A stretch of 64,000 bases of DNA from Macrocybe gigantea (Eukaryota; Basidiomycota; Agaricomycetes; Agaricales; Callistosporiaceae), in the NCBI GenBank assembly GCA_011319805.1, contig SJRY01000250.1, positions 1 through 64,000 on the forward strand, written 5' to 3'. The position numbers and the translations under genes were made by a program. Shown piece by piece: positions 35,240-49,118 of the stretch. The first letter of the stretch is position 1. Each line of letters opens with the position of its first letter. The notes beneath the pieces were generated by a model. That model was given only the letters and a program-made list of their open reading frames with translations. It had not been told where the DNA came from and ran no database searches.

Positions 35240-35758
35240 TCAGCCTGTCTGCCTACTCTCGTCTTTCTCCTGGATGGCAGAATTCCATAGCTCCAGGTCC
35301 AAGTCCCTCGCATGGGTGACCAACAGAGCGCGCAGAACGATGCCCGTATCGACATCAGGCGCAAGCGCGTATGCAGGGATAGTCGGGATCGCAATATCCT
35401 CCTGGAACATCGCCACCGTTAATGCCGAAACTTGTGTCAGTCATGTAAACCTCACCGAAGCACATTCGAGCTGACCGACGACCATGACGGTCCCGAGGTG
35501 TTCGCGGATCCACGATCCAGACCACTGGTCTATGCACAAAGACACGTCGACGAGGACACCATGCTGGTTGTCCACGACTAGGATAATAGCAGTGACAGGG
35601 TCGTAAGCAAGCAACCTAGGCACGGGCTTGGCGGGGGTCATCTCGATCAATGCAAACGCAGGCACTCACCTGCCGGCTATTCTAACTTTTCGCCCGACGA
35701 CTGACCTGTCCAACGACGAGACTGTCGTCGTCTTTGCGCTTTCCGTCTGCTGGCTCAT
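35240..35758 (-). CDS. TEN1: CST telomere complex subunit Ten1
   Basis: Three exons (35670-35758, 35456-35615, 35240-35401) give 136 residues, all in frame; human TEN1 is 123. The sequence follows the small Ten1 OB fold: SVVGRKVRIAGRLLAYDPV, TAIILVVDNQHGVLVDVSLC, SWIREHLGTVMVVGQLE, IVLRALLVTHARDLDLELWN. Ten1 partners Stn1 and Ctc1/Cdc13-like proteins to limit telomerase and promote C-strand fill-in. The call rests on the order GRL-x-x-Y-D, strand-forming hydrophobic blocks, V-V-G-Q-L-E and the closing helix; paralogous OB folds are the main alternative. Such short genes are often missed in annotation. About 200 bases downstream of the velvet gene on the same strand. Confidence 0.75.
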
Positions 35759-35964
35759 CTGATCCCTAAAACAAAACCAGTGATGTCATTCCCCGAGAAA
35801 AGTTGTTCAGTCTGTATTGTCATGTTTGGCAACGTCATCTGACCCAGCACTAGTCGCGCCATGACATTAAAAATAAAGTCCTAGAGGCCCGTGATCATCT
35901 CATACGCGGGGAAGTTTCAGCCGTCTTAGGGGGTACGAAAGAATCCTTAGCATTGGGGTGGGAT

Positions 35965-37167
35965 TTAATCTCTCGGGTCGCTGTTCGTTGGCCGCTTCTT
36001 CATGCTCCGCTCAGCTTCGCGCATCGTAACGCGCACCCCGTGCCGTGCCAGCGCCTGTCGGAACACACAAGAAGAATTCCAAAAAGGAGTATCTTAGATG
36101 GATCCAGCAAAAGAAGCCCCCATCATGTACCTTTGTCAACTCCGTCGACGGAGATAACCCCGGAAATTCCCTCGACGAATACACCCTAAACGGGCCACCG
36201 TATGTCTCTGCCTGGATCGGATGCACAAAATTTCCCTGGGCTACGGACGAGATATCAAACACGCGGTAACGGAGTATGAATGTTCCTTCCCGCTGCACGG
36301 CCAGGTCCTGCGAGTAAAGTTAAATGTTTCAGTCCCAGATCAGCGTTTTATGAACGAGGGAAACGGAACCGGACGTTGAACACAAACACGAGCACTCGTT
36401 TCCCCTCAAAGTCCACAAGTTCGGGTTCTGTAAATTTCTCGCCGACTAGTGCGGGAGTCAATTTCGACGACTCTGTGACGAGGTGGCTGCCGAACCGGAA
36501 GACTACATCATGTGGCGCCTGCGCTGGCAGCGTGCAGAGCACGAACTGATGCCTCGGCAGTTCAAACGGAGGCGTGGCGTGTCCTCCCCACCCGGCTCAG
36601 AGAACGGGTGCAGAGGATAGTATGTGAGCGCCCCCGCCTCATTAGCCGCCCGGCTTGGACCTGCCACTGCCTGGCTTGTCGGTGATGGCCAGCTGTGTCT
36701 GGGCCGGTCAGGGACCGGGAATAGGTCCACTGTGCACAGAATACCCATCCTGCGCACCTCGCTTGGTCGTTCTCGTCAGTCGCTCGCTCAAGCTCAAACG
36801 CCATCCACCGCGTACTCACCCGTAGTCCTCAATCTCCTGCTCGCACTGATTCTTCTCACCAAAGTGGTCGACATGGAAAATTCGGAGCAGCACCGTTGGC
36901 GGCGGGTCGAGAGGTCGGCGGTCCACCTTAGCGTACCTGTGCTTCCCTGGTTCAGCTCACAAGGGCACAGGAAGAGGTCGAAAAATCAAACAACTTTCTT
37001 CCGAGGTCGGCCTTCTGCAGCTCCTGCAGCTCCACTCGGATGACCTGTCCCGCAAACTGCCCACTGACGAATTTCAGCGGCTGCCCTATGAAATGCGTAG
37101 CTTCGGAGACGTATAGCGCTTCGGCGCTGGCGTCGAGATCGGTCGGGGTCCGCATGGCATGTTGCAT
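35965..37167 (-). CDS. Velvet-domain transcriptional regulator
   Basis: ATG 37167. The exons give one velvet domain: GQPLKFVSGQFAGQVIRVEL, YAKVDRRPLDPPPTVLLRIF, GILCTVDLFPVPDRP, FELPRHQFVLCTLP, LVDFEGKRVLVFVFN, QREGTFILRYRVFDI, ETYGGPFRVYSSREFPGLSP, STELTK, and the closing RHGVRVTMREAERSMKKR, stop 35965. Velvet proteins bind DNA through an NF-kappaB-like fold and coordinate development and secondary metabolism. Between GEDTPR and TPPFELP the frame shifts by one base at about 36580 with no usable intron; this looks like a missing base. Which paralogue (VeA, VelB, VosA, VelC type) cannot be fixed; the compact domain without a long tail is closer to VelB/VosA types. Confidence 0.85.
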
Positions 37168-37735
37168 TACTCTACGTGGTGTATTTGTGCAGGCGTGACG
37201 AACTTTTATACTCAAGATACTCACAATTGATGAACTTCATTTTCCCCGCAAGGACGGTCAGCTGTGAAAGACCTAGTACGCATAGATTTGTTGGCGTGCC
37301 AATTCGTTGACATCCAGATAGACTGTTTTGATGACAGTGGAGGACCCGCCATCAAGCCGCGAGGCGTGAATGTAAGGACCAGTTGCAGATCCCAAGTTCC
37401 TCACCACAGAAATAGATTCATGAGACTGATCATGCGGACTACAGGGGCCGGATGGCATATTATAGAGCGGTGAGAGTGAGCACGAGAGCTTAAGCTCTCC
37501 TGCTGATTAGGCTATTTGTGGTGACGCCAAGAATTGCCGAGCTTGCAGAGATAGCGAGTGAATGAGCGTCAAGATATCCGATGAAGAGCTGTGTATGTAT
37601 GACAGGATAAATGAGCACATAAAATAAGTTATCATAACAACGCATCTACGAACGTCGGTCAACGCGTAAAACACCATCACACGAAAGGACAGACACACTC
37701 ATACACAACAGCCCGGATGCCATATTCGTGACAGG
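37168..37735. other. Intergenic gap (velvet upstream / F-box 3' flank)
   Basis: Probable promoter and leader of the velvet gene. A minus-strand ATG at about 37242 with a nearby GTGAGT donor may be part of an upstream leader. No other feature seen. Confidence 0.5.
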
Positions 37736-39423
37736 TCAGATATCAAAATTGCAGACAGTCACCCGGTCTACCTCAGCTGTCACAATTCTCCTGTCGTCAA
37801 AAGCTACAGAACCTTTAACCAATTCCCCATTCATCCGCTGCATTAAAGTGTTTGATTCAGGGATCTCCGTCCCTGTCCCTACTTCCAGGTCCCAGACCCA
37901 GACGGATCCGTTGACACCCAAACTGACGCAACGACCGTCCGCGAGTGCCAATGAAGATATGGCACCTGTTTGCCCGTGTAGACTCCGAACGAAGGTGAGT
38001 TTGGGTGATGCGGCCGCGATGGAATCCGAGCGACTAGGTAATGATAGGCGATACAGCTGTAGGTTTGCCGTCGAGTTCATAAGGTTGTCAAGCGTAGATT
38101 CGTCCATCGAGGACAGAGACGCAGTGCCGGCCGTCCAGGGATCGGGTGTGCTTTCCCCTGAAGCGAGGACGACCCATTTGCCGTCAGTCTGCGTATCCGC
38201 AACGCGAGCTACTTTACGACTCCATTGATCGCGCATGGCTTGTAACTTGGCCTCATCAATCCATCCTGTAGGGACATCATTAGCGCGTATCGTTCGAGTA
38301 GAGGTAACCCTCATGGGCTCCGTTGAGTCCAATAAATGATCGCCTTCGGCGGCTGGCATGGGTTGACGAGCGGATATGATTATTTCCGTCGCACCGACAG
38401 ACCAGTGAGCCGGATACACCGGAACAGAATACGCCAATATGAGCCTGTATGACGAGGGAGTAGGCGCAGACAAGACCATGGATGAAGGAGGGAACGATGT
38501 GAAAGACGTCAAGGTCTGGGTATGATTGACTGAATTGTCAGACAAGTCGTAGATGGAAAGGCTGAACGACTCTGTCAGGGTGACGAGGAGAGGGTGATTG
38601 TATGCGGCTTGCACGACAGATTTGTTCGCAGTTCTTGTTGTGATATACGTCAATAGGCGCGCCGATAAAGCCGGGTTTGCATGGTTGAGGTCATATATTA
38701 TGAATTCGCCTGTCGATAAGAAACAGGCAAGCCGAAGGCGATCATGCGATGGGCATGACTGATCGGTCGCCAAAGCAGTTATGCGGTAGGGTCCTTGCCA
38801 TTGGCGGGATTGGCACTCCAGCGACTGCTTGGTATTAGAAGCGTGATCATACAGACTGATGACAGGCATCCTCAAAGTCCGCGACGAGGTTGTGATCGTC
38901 AGGGGACCCGCAATTAAAACATGGGTTGCGTGAGAGGCATCCAAGTCATGTGTAATGGATGATGATGCAGCTAATAGAGGCTCGATCCTGCAGCGACCTG
39001 CTCGAGGCTCGTCAATATTCGGGAACATCAGACGACCGTCATACCTCGTCTCCAGTTTGAGCTGATACGAAACATCCATTTCCAGTCCATATCTGATTTC
39101 GCACGGCTGGGCAGGGGACGGACTTCTCGGCCATCTGACCTCACTACATAGCTCTTCGGACCCCGGAGTCGCGGTCGACCGTAAACTTTGCTGTAGAGAT
39201 TTCTCCACAGTTCATTGTCGGCGGCGAGCCTGCACCAGTTCTTGCTCGTGGCTTGGGCTGCACAGAGGTCGACCCAAGAAAGATGAGAGAATATGTACAG
39301 AATAAGTTCGTCATACAAGGATCCGAGATCAAGGTGCTCCTGTTCTTGCGTACGACTCGACGAAGCGGTATGCAGACGCTTTGCAGGAGGATGCAAGGCG
39401 GACGAAAGGGCGTGCTTCGACAT
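37736..39423 (-). CDS. F-box protein with beta-propeller-like C-terminal half
   Basis: ATG 39423. Residues ~25-75 form an F-box (LGSLYDELILYIFSHLSWVD, NKLWRNLYSKVYG-like). After one short intron (donor GTATGA, acceptor GAGCAG) a single long exon continues to TGA 37736: RCRIEPLLAASSSITHDLDA, VISLYDHASNTKQSLECQSR, FLSTGEFIIYDLNH, LTESFSLSIYDLSDN, VRSLHGQTGAISSLALADGR, VSLGVNGSVWVWDLEVGTG. The repeated Ser-ordinate-Trp/Tyr-Asp endings suggest WD40-like blades. F-box proteins recruit substrates to SCF ubiquitin ligases. The substrate is unknown. It is divergent from the WD-repeat gene, 106 bases apart. Confidence 0.83.
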
Positions 39424-39529
39424 TTTGACCTTGGAGGAGTCTACCAACGCTGAATTCAGATAAGTCTGGTCGTACGTAAGCAGATCACATGCTACTCTGT
39501 CACCAAACTCATTCCCCCTCGACGCCCTC
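39424..39529. promoter_or_regulatory. Divergent promoter, F-box / WDR83-like
   Basis: 106 bases between opposed ATGs. Pyrimidine-rich towards the WD-repeat gene. No named motif. Confidence 0.55.
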
Positions 39530-40738
39530 ATGGCTCCCTCTCGTGGTCCGTCGCCCCTCGCTCGGACTGTCCATGCCACCCTCGACGGTCACAAGGGCCC
39601 CGTTAATGTCGCTCGCTATGCGAAAGGCTCTGCAAAATATGTCATGACAGGCGGCCAAGACCGCTCCATTCGTCTCTGGAATGCCAATAGTGGTACCGAA
39701 ATCAAGGCATTCATAGCTCACGGATATGAGGTTTTGTCGATAACAGTGTGTGTATCCGAAATGCCTTTTTCTTATCTGACTTGAACATCTCCGACCATAG
39801 GTCCCATGATAATGCCAAATTTGCTTCGTCAGGGGGTGATCGTTCAGTGTTCGTCTGGGATGTCGCTACAGGCGTCACAACACGGAGGCTCGCAGGACAT
39901 ATGGGCAAAGTTCATGCAGTAGAGTTCAATGAGGATGCTAGCGTACTTGCTAGTGGTCCGTTTCGATCAAGCCCGTACCTACTATTTTTCTGCTCACAAT
40001 TCATCTTCCAGGCTCGTTCGATGCCACTGTGAGATTGTGGGACCTTCGGTGAGCAACACCATCAGTTTCTGACTTTTTTCTTGACATCCCGCGTTCAACG
40101 TAGCGCTCAATCTCGTCAAGCGATTCAAGTGTTAGAAGAAGCCAGGGATGCTGTCCAGTCTATTCACGTTGGGCCGACATCCATCATTACAGGGTCCGTT
40201 GATGGACATGTCAGGACTTACGATCTTCGCAAGGGGCAGCTTCGTTCCGACTTCATAGGACGTAGGTACCTATCTTTGAACAAGGACACTCCGTCGTCTT
40301 ACCAGATAATCAGATCCCGTCACATCCGTCGTCCCCACGCAAGACGACCAAACATTGCTTGTCACCTCCCTAGATTCGCATATCCGCCTGATGGACATGT
40401 CAACCGGGAAGATGCTCAATGATTTTACTGGTCATTCAAACAAGTCCTACAGATGCCGAGCTTGCTTCGGACACGGAGAAGCCAGCGTAGTATGTGGGGA
40501 TGAAAATGGGATGATATGGGCCTGGGACTTGCTTGATGTGTGTACATTCTCTATTCTATTCTGCTTCGCGTTACTTACGACGATATAGGCAAAAATTTTG
40601 CCGCCCAATCCACCGCCCATGGCACACTCCAAGGTCATTACATGGACTGAACATCATCCTTCAGACGCCAACGAATTGATCACTGCAAGTGCCGATGGTA
40701 CAGCCAAAGTCTGGAGACACCCAGATGACACCAACTGA
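39530..40738 (+). CDS. WD-repeat protein, WDR83/MORG1-like
   Basis: Starts at ATG 39530. Seven blades are visible: TLDGHKGPVNVARYAKGSAK, TGGQDRSIRLWNANSGTEIK, HGYEVLSITVSHDNAKFASS, GGDRSVFVWDVATGVTTRRL, HMGKVHAVEFNEDASVLASG, SFDATVRLWDLR, ITGSVDGHVRTYDLRKGQ, TSLDSHIRLMDMSTGKML, CGDENGMIWAWDLLDAKILP, TASADGTAKVWRHPDDTN, stop 40736-40738. Length near 310 residues and blade order fit WDR83/MORG1, a scaffold in MAPK signalling that is also found with spliceosomes. Several short introns interrupt the blades (for example after ITV at about 39747 and near 39956). Confidence 0.88.
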
Positions 40739-40910
40739 AACGGTACAGCGCTGTCTGACAGTCTGACTAAAGAAACTATCCATAGCCTCAGATTTGATAT
40801 CAGACGCAGACAGGGAAAAGCGAACGTGATGACGACAAGTACAAGAATGCTTTGTTATATCGGGAGGCTCATCGCTTGGCTTGATTTTGTGCCTCTGTAC
40901 AATGACACAA

Positions 40911-41372
40911 TTAATCACATCGATAGTTATAATGTATAGAACACATGCCTCGTCTCGTTGCGTCCTCTAGAAGTTGTGTGTCGATGTGTTCTGCTGGCAG
41001 TTGAACATAACGAACAACAGATCCACGAATGAAACAGTTTTTGACTGCCATCTGTAAGAGACAGCGTCAGTCCAATTGCATGCGTGATGAGGGAATGAGG
41101 CACTACTACCATGTGAGGATGTCTGGCCTCGTCGGAGACCTTGATATTGTCAAGCCGAATGTTCAAAAACCTGGGAATGATTCTGAATAACTCGGCACCA
41201 GAGGCTGTTTAAAGACACACTGGTCGACGGATTTCAACACGCCCGTGATCAATAGGTCGTTTTTGAGCTCAACAGTAACTTGCTGATCAGTGAGCGTTTT
41301 GAAGACTGAGAAAATGAGCTAGACGGCGTCGTCAGATTGCGGGATGAGTGAAAGGCTTTGACGATTTACCAT
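40911..41372 (-). CDS. LSM2: U6 snRNA-associated Sm-like protein LSm2
   Basis: Start ATG 41372 followed at once by an intron (GTAAAT donor, TAG acceptor at 41319). Then LIFSVFKTLTDQQVTVELKN (Sm1), DLLITGVLKSVDQ, FLNIRLDNIKVSDEARHPHM, and after the last intron MAVKNCFIRGSVVRYVQLPA (Sm2) and EHIDTQLLEDATRR. Stop TAA 40911. The Sm1 and Sm2 blocks are near identical to LSm2 from other eukaryotes. LSm2 sits in the LSm1-7 decapping ring and the LSm2-8 U6 ring. Downstream of RPS8 on the same strand; convergent with the WD-repeat gene. Confidence 0.92.
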
Positions 41373-41649
41373 CGCGAGGATAGCCTCGAGTGTAAAGCCG
41401 TTATCGAATTAGACAGACTGTGCCCTAGCGCACGTGCCAAGCAAGAATGCAGACTCTAGACATGAGACACTATTTTACATTTTGTACCAAGTATGCAGCG
41501 CTCCAAGGCGGTCATGAAAGGCATATATTGCAATACTGTGCCATACAGGAGCATGTGTCGTACTTGCGAAGTGCAATTCATATTTTATGAATCCCAAACC
41601 AACGAGCCATCGGGGCCAAAAGAATACAAGAACACGAAATCGGGCCTTC

Positions 41650-42569
41650 TTAGGCGTGGGCGTGCTTTTGCTTTCCTGTCCTGAGCTTCCTAAGGTAAAA
41701 CTGAATTTCTTGTTAGCTACAAAATTTCTAGTTTCCCATAAAGAATATATAGGTACCTCAAGCTCCTTGCCCTCAAGGACATAGCCATCGGCGCGGCCAG
41801 ATTGGCCAGGTCGACTGGAGATAGCGGCATACAGACGACCAGCCGCAAATTGGGTTTCAAGAAGCGAATCGACCTTGGCATCTTCTCAAAGATCAGACAG
41901 GATTCATATTCAACAAAATCGATGATCATTACCCTTTTTCCGTTCGTCAAGTTTACGTTGCACATGATGCGAGACTGTCTTGGGCTCAGCGCTGGCATCG
42001 CCAGCAGCAGCTTGGGATTTGCCCTTCTTCGTCACTGGTTGGGCGTACTAGAAGAATGCGAGTTGCCTATAATCCGCATAGCCACATCCAGCAACAGTAC
42101 GTACGTGGGCCTCATACCATTGGCGGAAGGGTGTGGCATCTACCTGAATGATGCAGCTTTTGACAAGGGTGTTGGTACGAACGAGTTCATTGTTGGAGGC
42201 ATTGTACACCTGTACAATCGAGCCTCAGAACAAGAGGTTACGAAGGGGGAAAACGCGATCTCAGACGCACAACACTGATAATCCTCGTCTTTCTTGTGAT
42301 ATTTTCCGAACCCCAGGCAAAGTTGCCGCTATCAAGACGGAGAGCACGATATTTCAGATTGCCTCCCCTAACACGAACAGTGTGGATACGCTTTGGGCCG
42401 AGCTTGGTGTTGGCAGGTTGGCGGCCGAGCTCAAACTTTCGCTTCTTGCGGTAGTGCGCACGTTGCGCACCCGTCTCGGAACGCTTGTGTCGAGAAGAGC
42501 GTGAAATACCTACAGCAAAAATTGGTTAGAAAAAGAAACGGGCGAGCGACTGCAGCAGCACTGACCCAT
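41650..42569 (-). CDS. RPS8: 40S ribosomal protein S8 (eS8)
   Basis: ATG 42569 with an intron after ATGG, then [109 protein letters not shown] sequence, [60 protein letters not shown] and [16 protein letters not shown], stop 41650. At least four introns. The whole family length is covered with no frame break seen. Confidence 0.93.
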
Positions 42570-42956
42570 GTCGGTAGTCTTGAGGAGTTGGCTTGATACT
42601 TACGCTAAGGTTTTGTGATGATAGCCAGAATAAGGTTCAAGTCATTTTCAAACTCAGAGCGGCATGTACCGGCAACCCGCATGTGATCTAATTAGATCAC
42701 GCGACGCAACGCGTTTCCCAGTCTTGGAGGTTCTTCTGGCTGTGAAGCGTTTCGGACATAGTCTGCGGGGTCCATCAAGCCATAACCTAGTTTGACCCAA
42801 GGTCCTCTAGAATGTTCTTGCAATGCGCGGTCCACACAGCGACCACGTTTCAACCGCAGTCGCCGCTGTTACCTCACTGGAGGGGCGTGTACCCAAGGAT
42901 CCACTTATCAAGCCTGGCCTTCTTCCATCCTTTGCGCAGTCATCTCGGGTCTCAGG

Positions 42957-45225
42957 ATGGTGTCTCTCACGATGCATCAGTTTCAACGCTTCCGCCGCGA
43001 CGCATCTAAGCGGCTCCGTCGTATACCATCGACATTCGCAACCAAGTCAATGGGCAATGAACTAAGGAAGCTCGTCAACACAGTTCCCGATCCAGCGGCG
43101 AAGAGGGTGGGTTTTTTAGCATTTGTTCTCCATTGATGTGACAAATGGTAGGCCCCTGACCAGGCGTTTCGCACGGACATGCAATTCTTCTTCCAGTTAT
43201 TCGATAGGTTCATGGCTGAGGGTGCTAGAAACGAGGAATTGTCAGTGTAATTGCTCTCGCATTCGTTTTCTCCTAATTTTTTGAAAACCAGGAATTGGGA
43301 AAAGGTTAAATCTCCAGCTGGAGACCAAATTGTGCTCTACAATCGCCTCCAAGAACCGGGGGATTACGCTTCGCTGCTACGGCAGTTAGCCGTTCTTAAA
43401 GTCAACGGAGGGTTGGGGACGTCTATGGGTATGTCGACATGCTGACCGCGCATCTCTCGACTCACGCAGACGGACAGGAATGTCCGGAGCCAAGAGTGCG
43501 CTCGAAGTGAAGAATGGACTAACATTCTTGGACCTGACGGTTCAGCAAATCGAACACTTGAATGAGACGTATCAAGTTGATGTCCCCTTGCTTCTTATGA
43601 CGTCTTTCAACACGCATGACGACACTCTGCGTATCACGGAGAAATACGCCAATCGTAATGTTCACATTGTCGTTTTCAAGCAATCTCAGTTCCCTAGAAT
43701 AATGAAAGATACCCTCCTCCCCTGCCCGAAAACTGCCTTTGATGACAAAAGTGCTTGGTATCCACCGGGACATGGGGACTTGTACAATGCATTGAATCGA
43801 TCTGGAGTGCTGGACCGTCTTTTGAAGCAGGGGAAGCAATATCTATTTGTTTCCAACTCTGACAATCTTGGTGCTACGTTAGTTATTGGCCTTATTTTTC
43901 TTTTCTTTTTCTTTACCCGCACAGTAAAAAAAAGACTGCCTGACTGACTCTTTCACGATGGCGAACAATCCAGAGTCGATCCGAGAATCCTTCATCATAT
44001 GAGAGAAACTAAAGCGGAATTTATCATGGAAGTCACTGATAAAACAAGAGCTGATGTAAAGGTATTTTTTTTTTGCTTTCATTTATCATTGTCGCCGTCG
44101 CGTGGCTGATAGCTTGAATGCAGGGAGGAACGCTTATCGGTAATACTTCAACAAGGCCACGCTTTTCGCCCCTTTTGACTCTTTTTCATTATTTTCAAAG
44201 ACTACGATGGGTCTATTCGCCTTCTAGAGATCGCTCAAGTCTCTTCTGAACATTCCGAAGAGTTCAAATCGGGTAGGAAATGACCCCTTATGGTCCGTCC
44301 ATCCCGACTGACAACTCATCAAGTCCGCAAGTTCCACATTTTCAACACCAACAATCTATGGATTAACCTCAGAGGTGCGCTGACCGTTTATCTGATCTTG
44401 TTCGAGATTTTCTCAGTTTACTGGATTCAGCATTGAAGAAAGTGCTAGACGAAGGGGAAATGGAGCTAGAAATTATTGTTAACCCCAAAGTCACAAATGA
44501 TGGACACCCTGTCATCCAAGTAAGCCACACCTGTATGAAATTTTACATTCGGGGCCTTGAAGGTTTTTGAACCCCTTATAGTTGGAAACGGCTGCTGGCG
44601 CGGCAATTAGGCACTTTGCCAGATCGCACGGTGTTAACGTTTCGCGTTCGCGCTTTCTGCCGGTGAAGACTTGTTCGGACCTGCTGCTCATCCGGAGCAA
44701 CATTTACACCCTGAATTATGGTCGTCCTGTTCCAAACGAAGATCGGATGTTCGACGCCACGCCCGTGATCAAACTCGACGATCATTTCAGAAAGGCACTT
44801 TTCATCTTTTCAAGCCCAACATTACAATTTACCTGACAAAGCGGATCTTGTATAATCAGATCGACGACTTTGAGACTCGGTTCAAAGGCATTCCGAACAT
44901 CGTCGACCTTGACCATCTTACAGTCAGCGGAAATGTTTACTTTGGTCGCAATGTCACACTGCGAGGAACTGTAATAAGTGCGTCAACTTTTAAGGACAGT
45001 CCGATAACACCTGCTGACTTGCTCTTAGTCATTGCGGATGAAGGTCAGCGGATAAATATCCCCGACTATAGTGTGCTAGAGAATCGTATGTCCTGCTCAC
45101 CTTTGTCCATTCATTCTTTAAGATCGTCTTTGTCGAAACAGGCCTCGTGTCTGGCAACCTGAATATGACCGTGAGCGCTATAGCCTGGTCTGTCGTATCG
45201 TGCTCACAAGTCGTAGGAACTATGA
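42957..45225 (+). CDS. UGP1: UTP-glucose-1-phosphate uridylyltransferase, copy A
   Basis: Makes UDP-glucose from UTP and glucose-1-phosphate for glucan, glycogen and trehalose synthesis. Blocks run the full length: [56 protein letters not shown] (nucleotide-binding loop), [123 protein letters not shown] and the left-handed helix end VSGNVYFGRNVTLRGTVI, SGNLNMTEL. The start is uncertain (same frame open to 42792). The intron 44795-44859 has a GC donor (AAG|GCACTT) where copy B has GT. Confidence 0.9.
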
Positions 45226-45548
45226 CTCCGCGATGGAAAGCAGCTGACCGACATATGTATATATATCTCGTGTTCCGGGATCACGGCTGACTGTAGGCCT
45301 TCCTGTATCTTTCCTTTAACTCTAGTCATCAACCGTGCGTGCTGCATTCAGCACGTCTTGATTCAATTAATTATGAACAACCACACCGGCTTGGTAGCAC
45401 ACGACAGGTTGAAAGAGTACCTAAGAGAAGCCGAGAATGAAACGTAGGATTGAATGTCCACGAACTAATCTAGAAGGAATATGAAAAGGAAAAGTATTAA
45501 GCCCGAGGCGCTCGCAGTTTTCAGGTTGGCGCGGACGGCGGAATTGAA
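45226..45548. other. Spacer between the tail-to-tail UGP1 genes
   Basis: 323 bases between the two stop codons; must hold both polyadenylation signals. No gene. Confidence 0.6.
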
Positions 45549-47783
<2,235 letters not shown>

Positions 47784-49118
47784 GCTGTGAAAGACGTCAG
47801 CGACGGTGAGCGAGGAGAGAGCAAGGCATAGAACTTTATATAAATCGGTGTGGTGGTTGCGGTTGAGAGAATGAGGTCTGGAGCGGAGGTGGTCCGGATA
47901 AGGGGGCTGATGCGTTGTCTGTGATGACGTTGGTCAAAGGCTGGTTCTACTACGTCGCCGTGGCTGGGCTCCTCGTGGATAGGCTCACAAAGCCAGGAAT
48001 TGCGATTTCTGCTGGACGTCTTCCTCGCTGTCGTCTCCAACGGCGTCGTATTTAAAGGCAAGCTCGCTAGTGCGCTGTTCGACCGTTGCTGCCACAAACG
48101 TGCATGCATAAACACAATTTCGCTTCCAATCACCGTCCCTTGCTACCAGCCTGCCTCTTACGGCTTTTATAGCCCATCTCCTCCTCATCTCGACGCGATC
48201 GGAATACTGCCCGTGTGGAAAGCGCCGTAGCAGGCCTTCCTATCAGCGGTGCCACGCTGCACATCACTCTTCCTACTTGATCTCATTCCAGCGGCATGTC
48301 CTTCCCTTTCCGGCACTATCACCGTCAGATTCTGTGCGGGCCTGATATATGTCTACGCATTTGGGGCGAGCGCCGGCCTCATATCACCGACGGCGCATTC
48401 TGCATTCTAGCTACACACCTGCGTACAGAAGGGAGTGTGCATTTACAGGATACCGCTGAAGTCGATCCTCCTTCTCATCCGATATGTCATTGCCTGCTTG
48501 TGAAGAAGGTTTCATTGTCCAGGTGTCATGACGGATTGAAAACATTTTCCAGGCACCATCCACGTCCAGAGCTGCTTTCCTTCTCCGTCTGAAACTCAAA
48601 AGTCCTCCGAATTGACTATATCACGTCGGTCAAGCGCCAGGCCACGTAAAGACCGACCGACAGTGACATTTGACACTTGTCCAGGCCGCCATTTAGACAT
48701 GACAGAGTATTGCAACTCACAGCATCCAGCGCCGAAGAAGCCTTTCCTTTGAATGATGATTATCCACCGCATTTCGGGCCTGGCGCAATCAACGCAAATC
48801 GACCCTTCGATACATAGCATTGAAGTGGTGTTGAATGTAAAGTGTGAAAGAGTATAGAACTTCTGGTATGGGTGCACACATCGTTCCACCTAAATCGATA
48901 TATTGAGGAAAGACCGCTGTGAAAATTGGATTGTCATCTGATAGTCGAACGCTTAATTTGTGCGGTTATTTATATTGGATATGCTTCAAAACTCCACCAT
49001 GACCCTGCATGAAGAATACGGGATTCGGCGCGCAAGTCAATTTACGTTTAGCAGAGTGCTGCAGATACCGATCTGCACCAAACAATTTCGGGCATGTATA
49101 GGAGTGGAGCATCATGCA
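47784..49118. other. 1.3-kb gap; promoter side of UGP1 copy B
   Basis: Upstream region of UGP1 copy B and 3' flank of the phosphoesterase gene. Pyrimidine-rich stretches near 47870-48000 and 48170-48310 suit a strong fungal promoter. No gene supported. Confidence 0.5.

Noticed and set aside
48596..48889. Minus-strand ORF of 97 codons upstream of UGP1 copy B
   Set aside because: Short, unsupported by splicing or family recognition, and within the probable promoter region.
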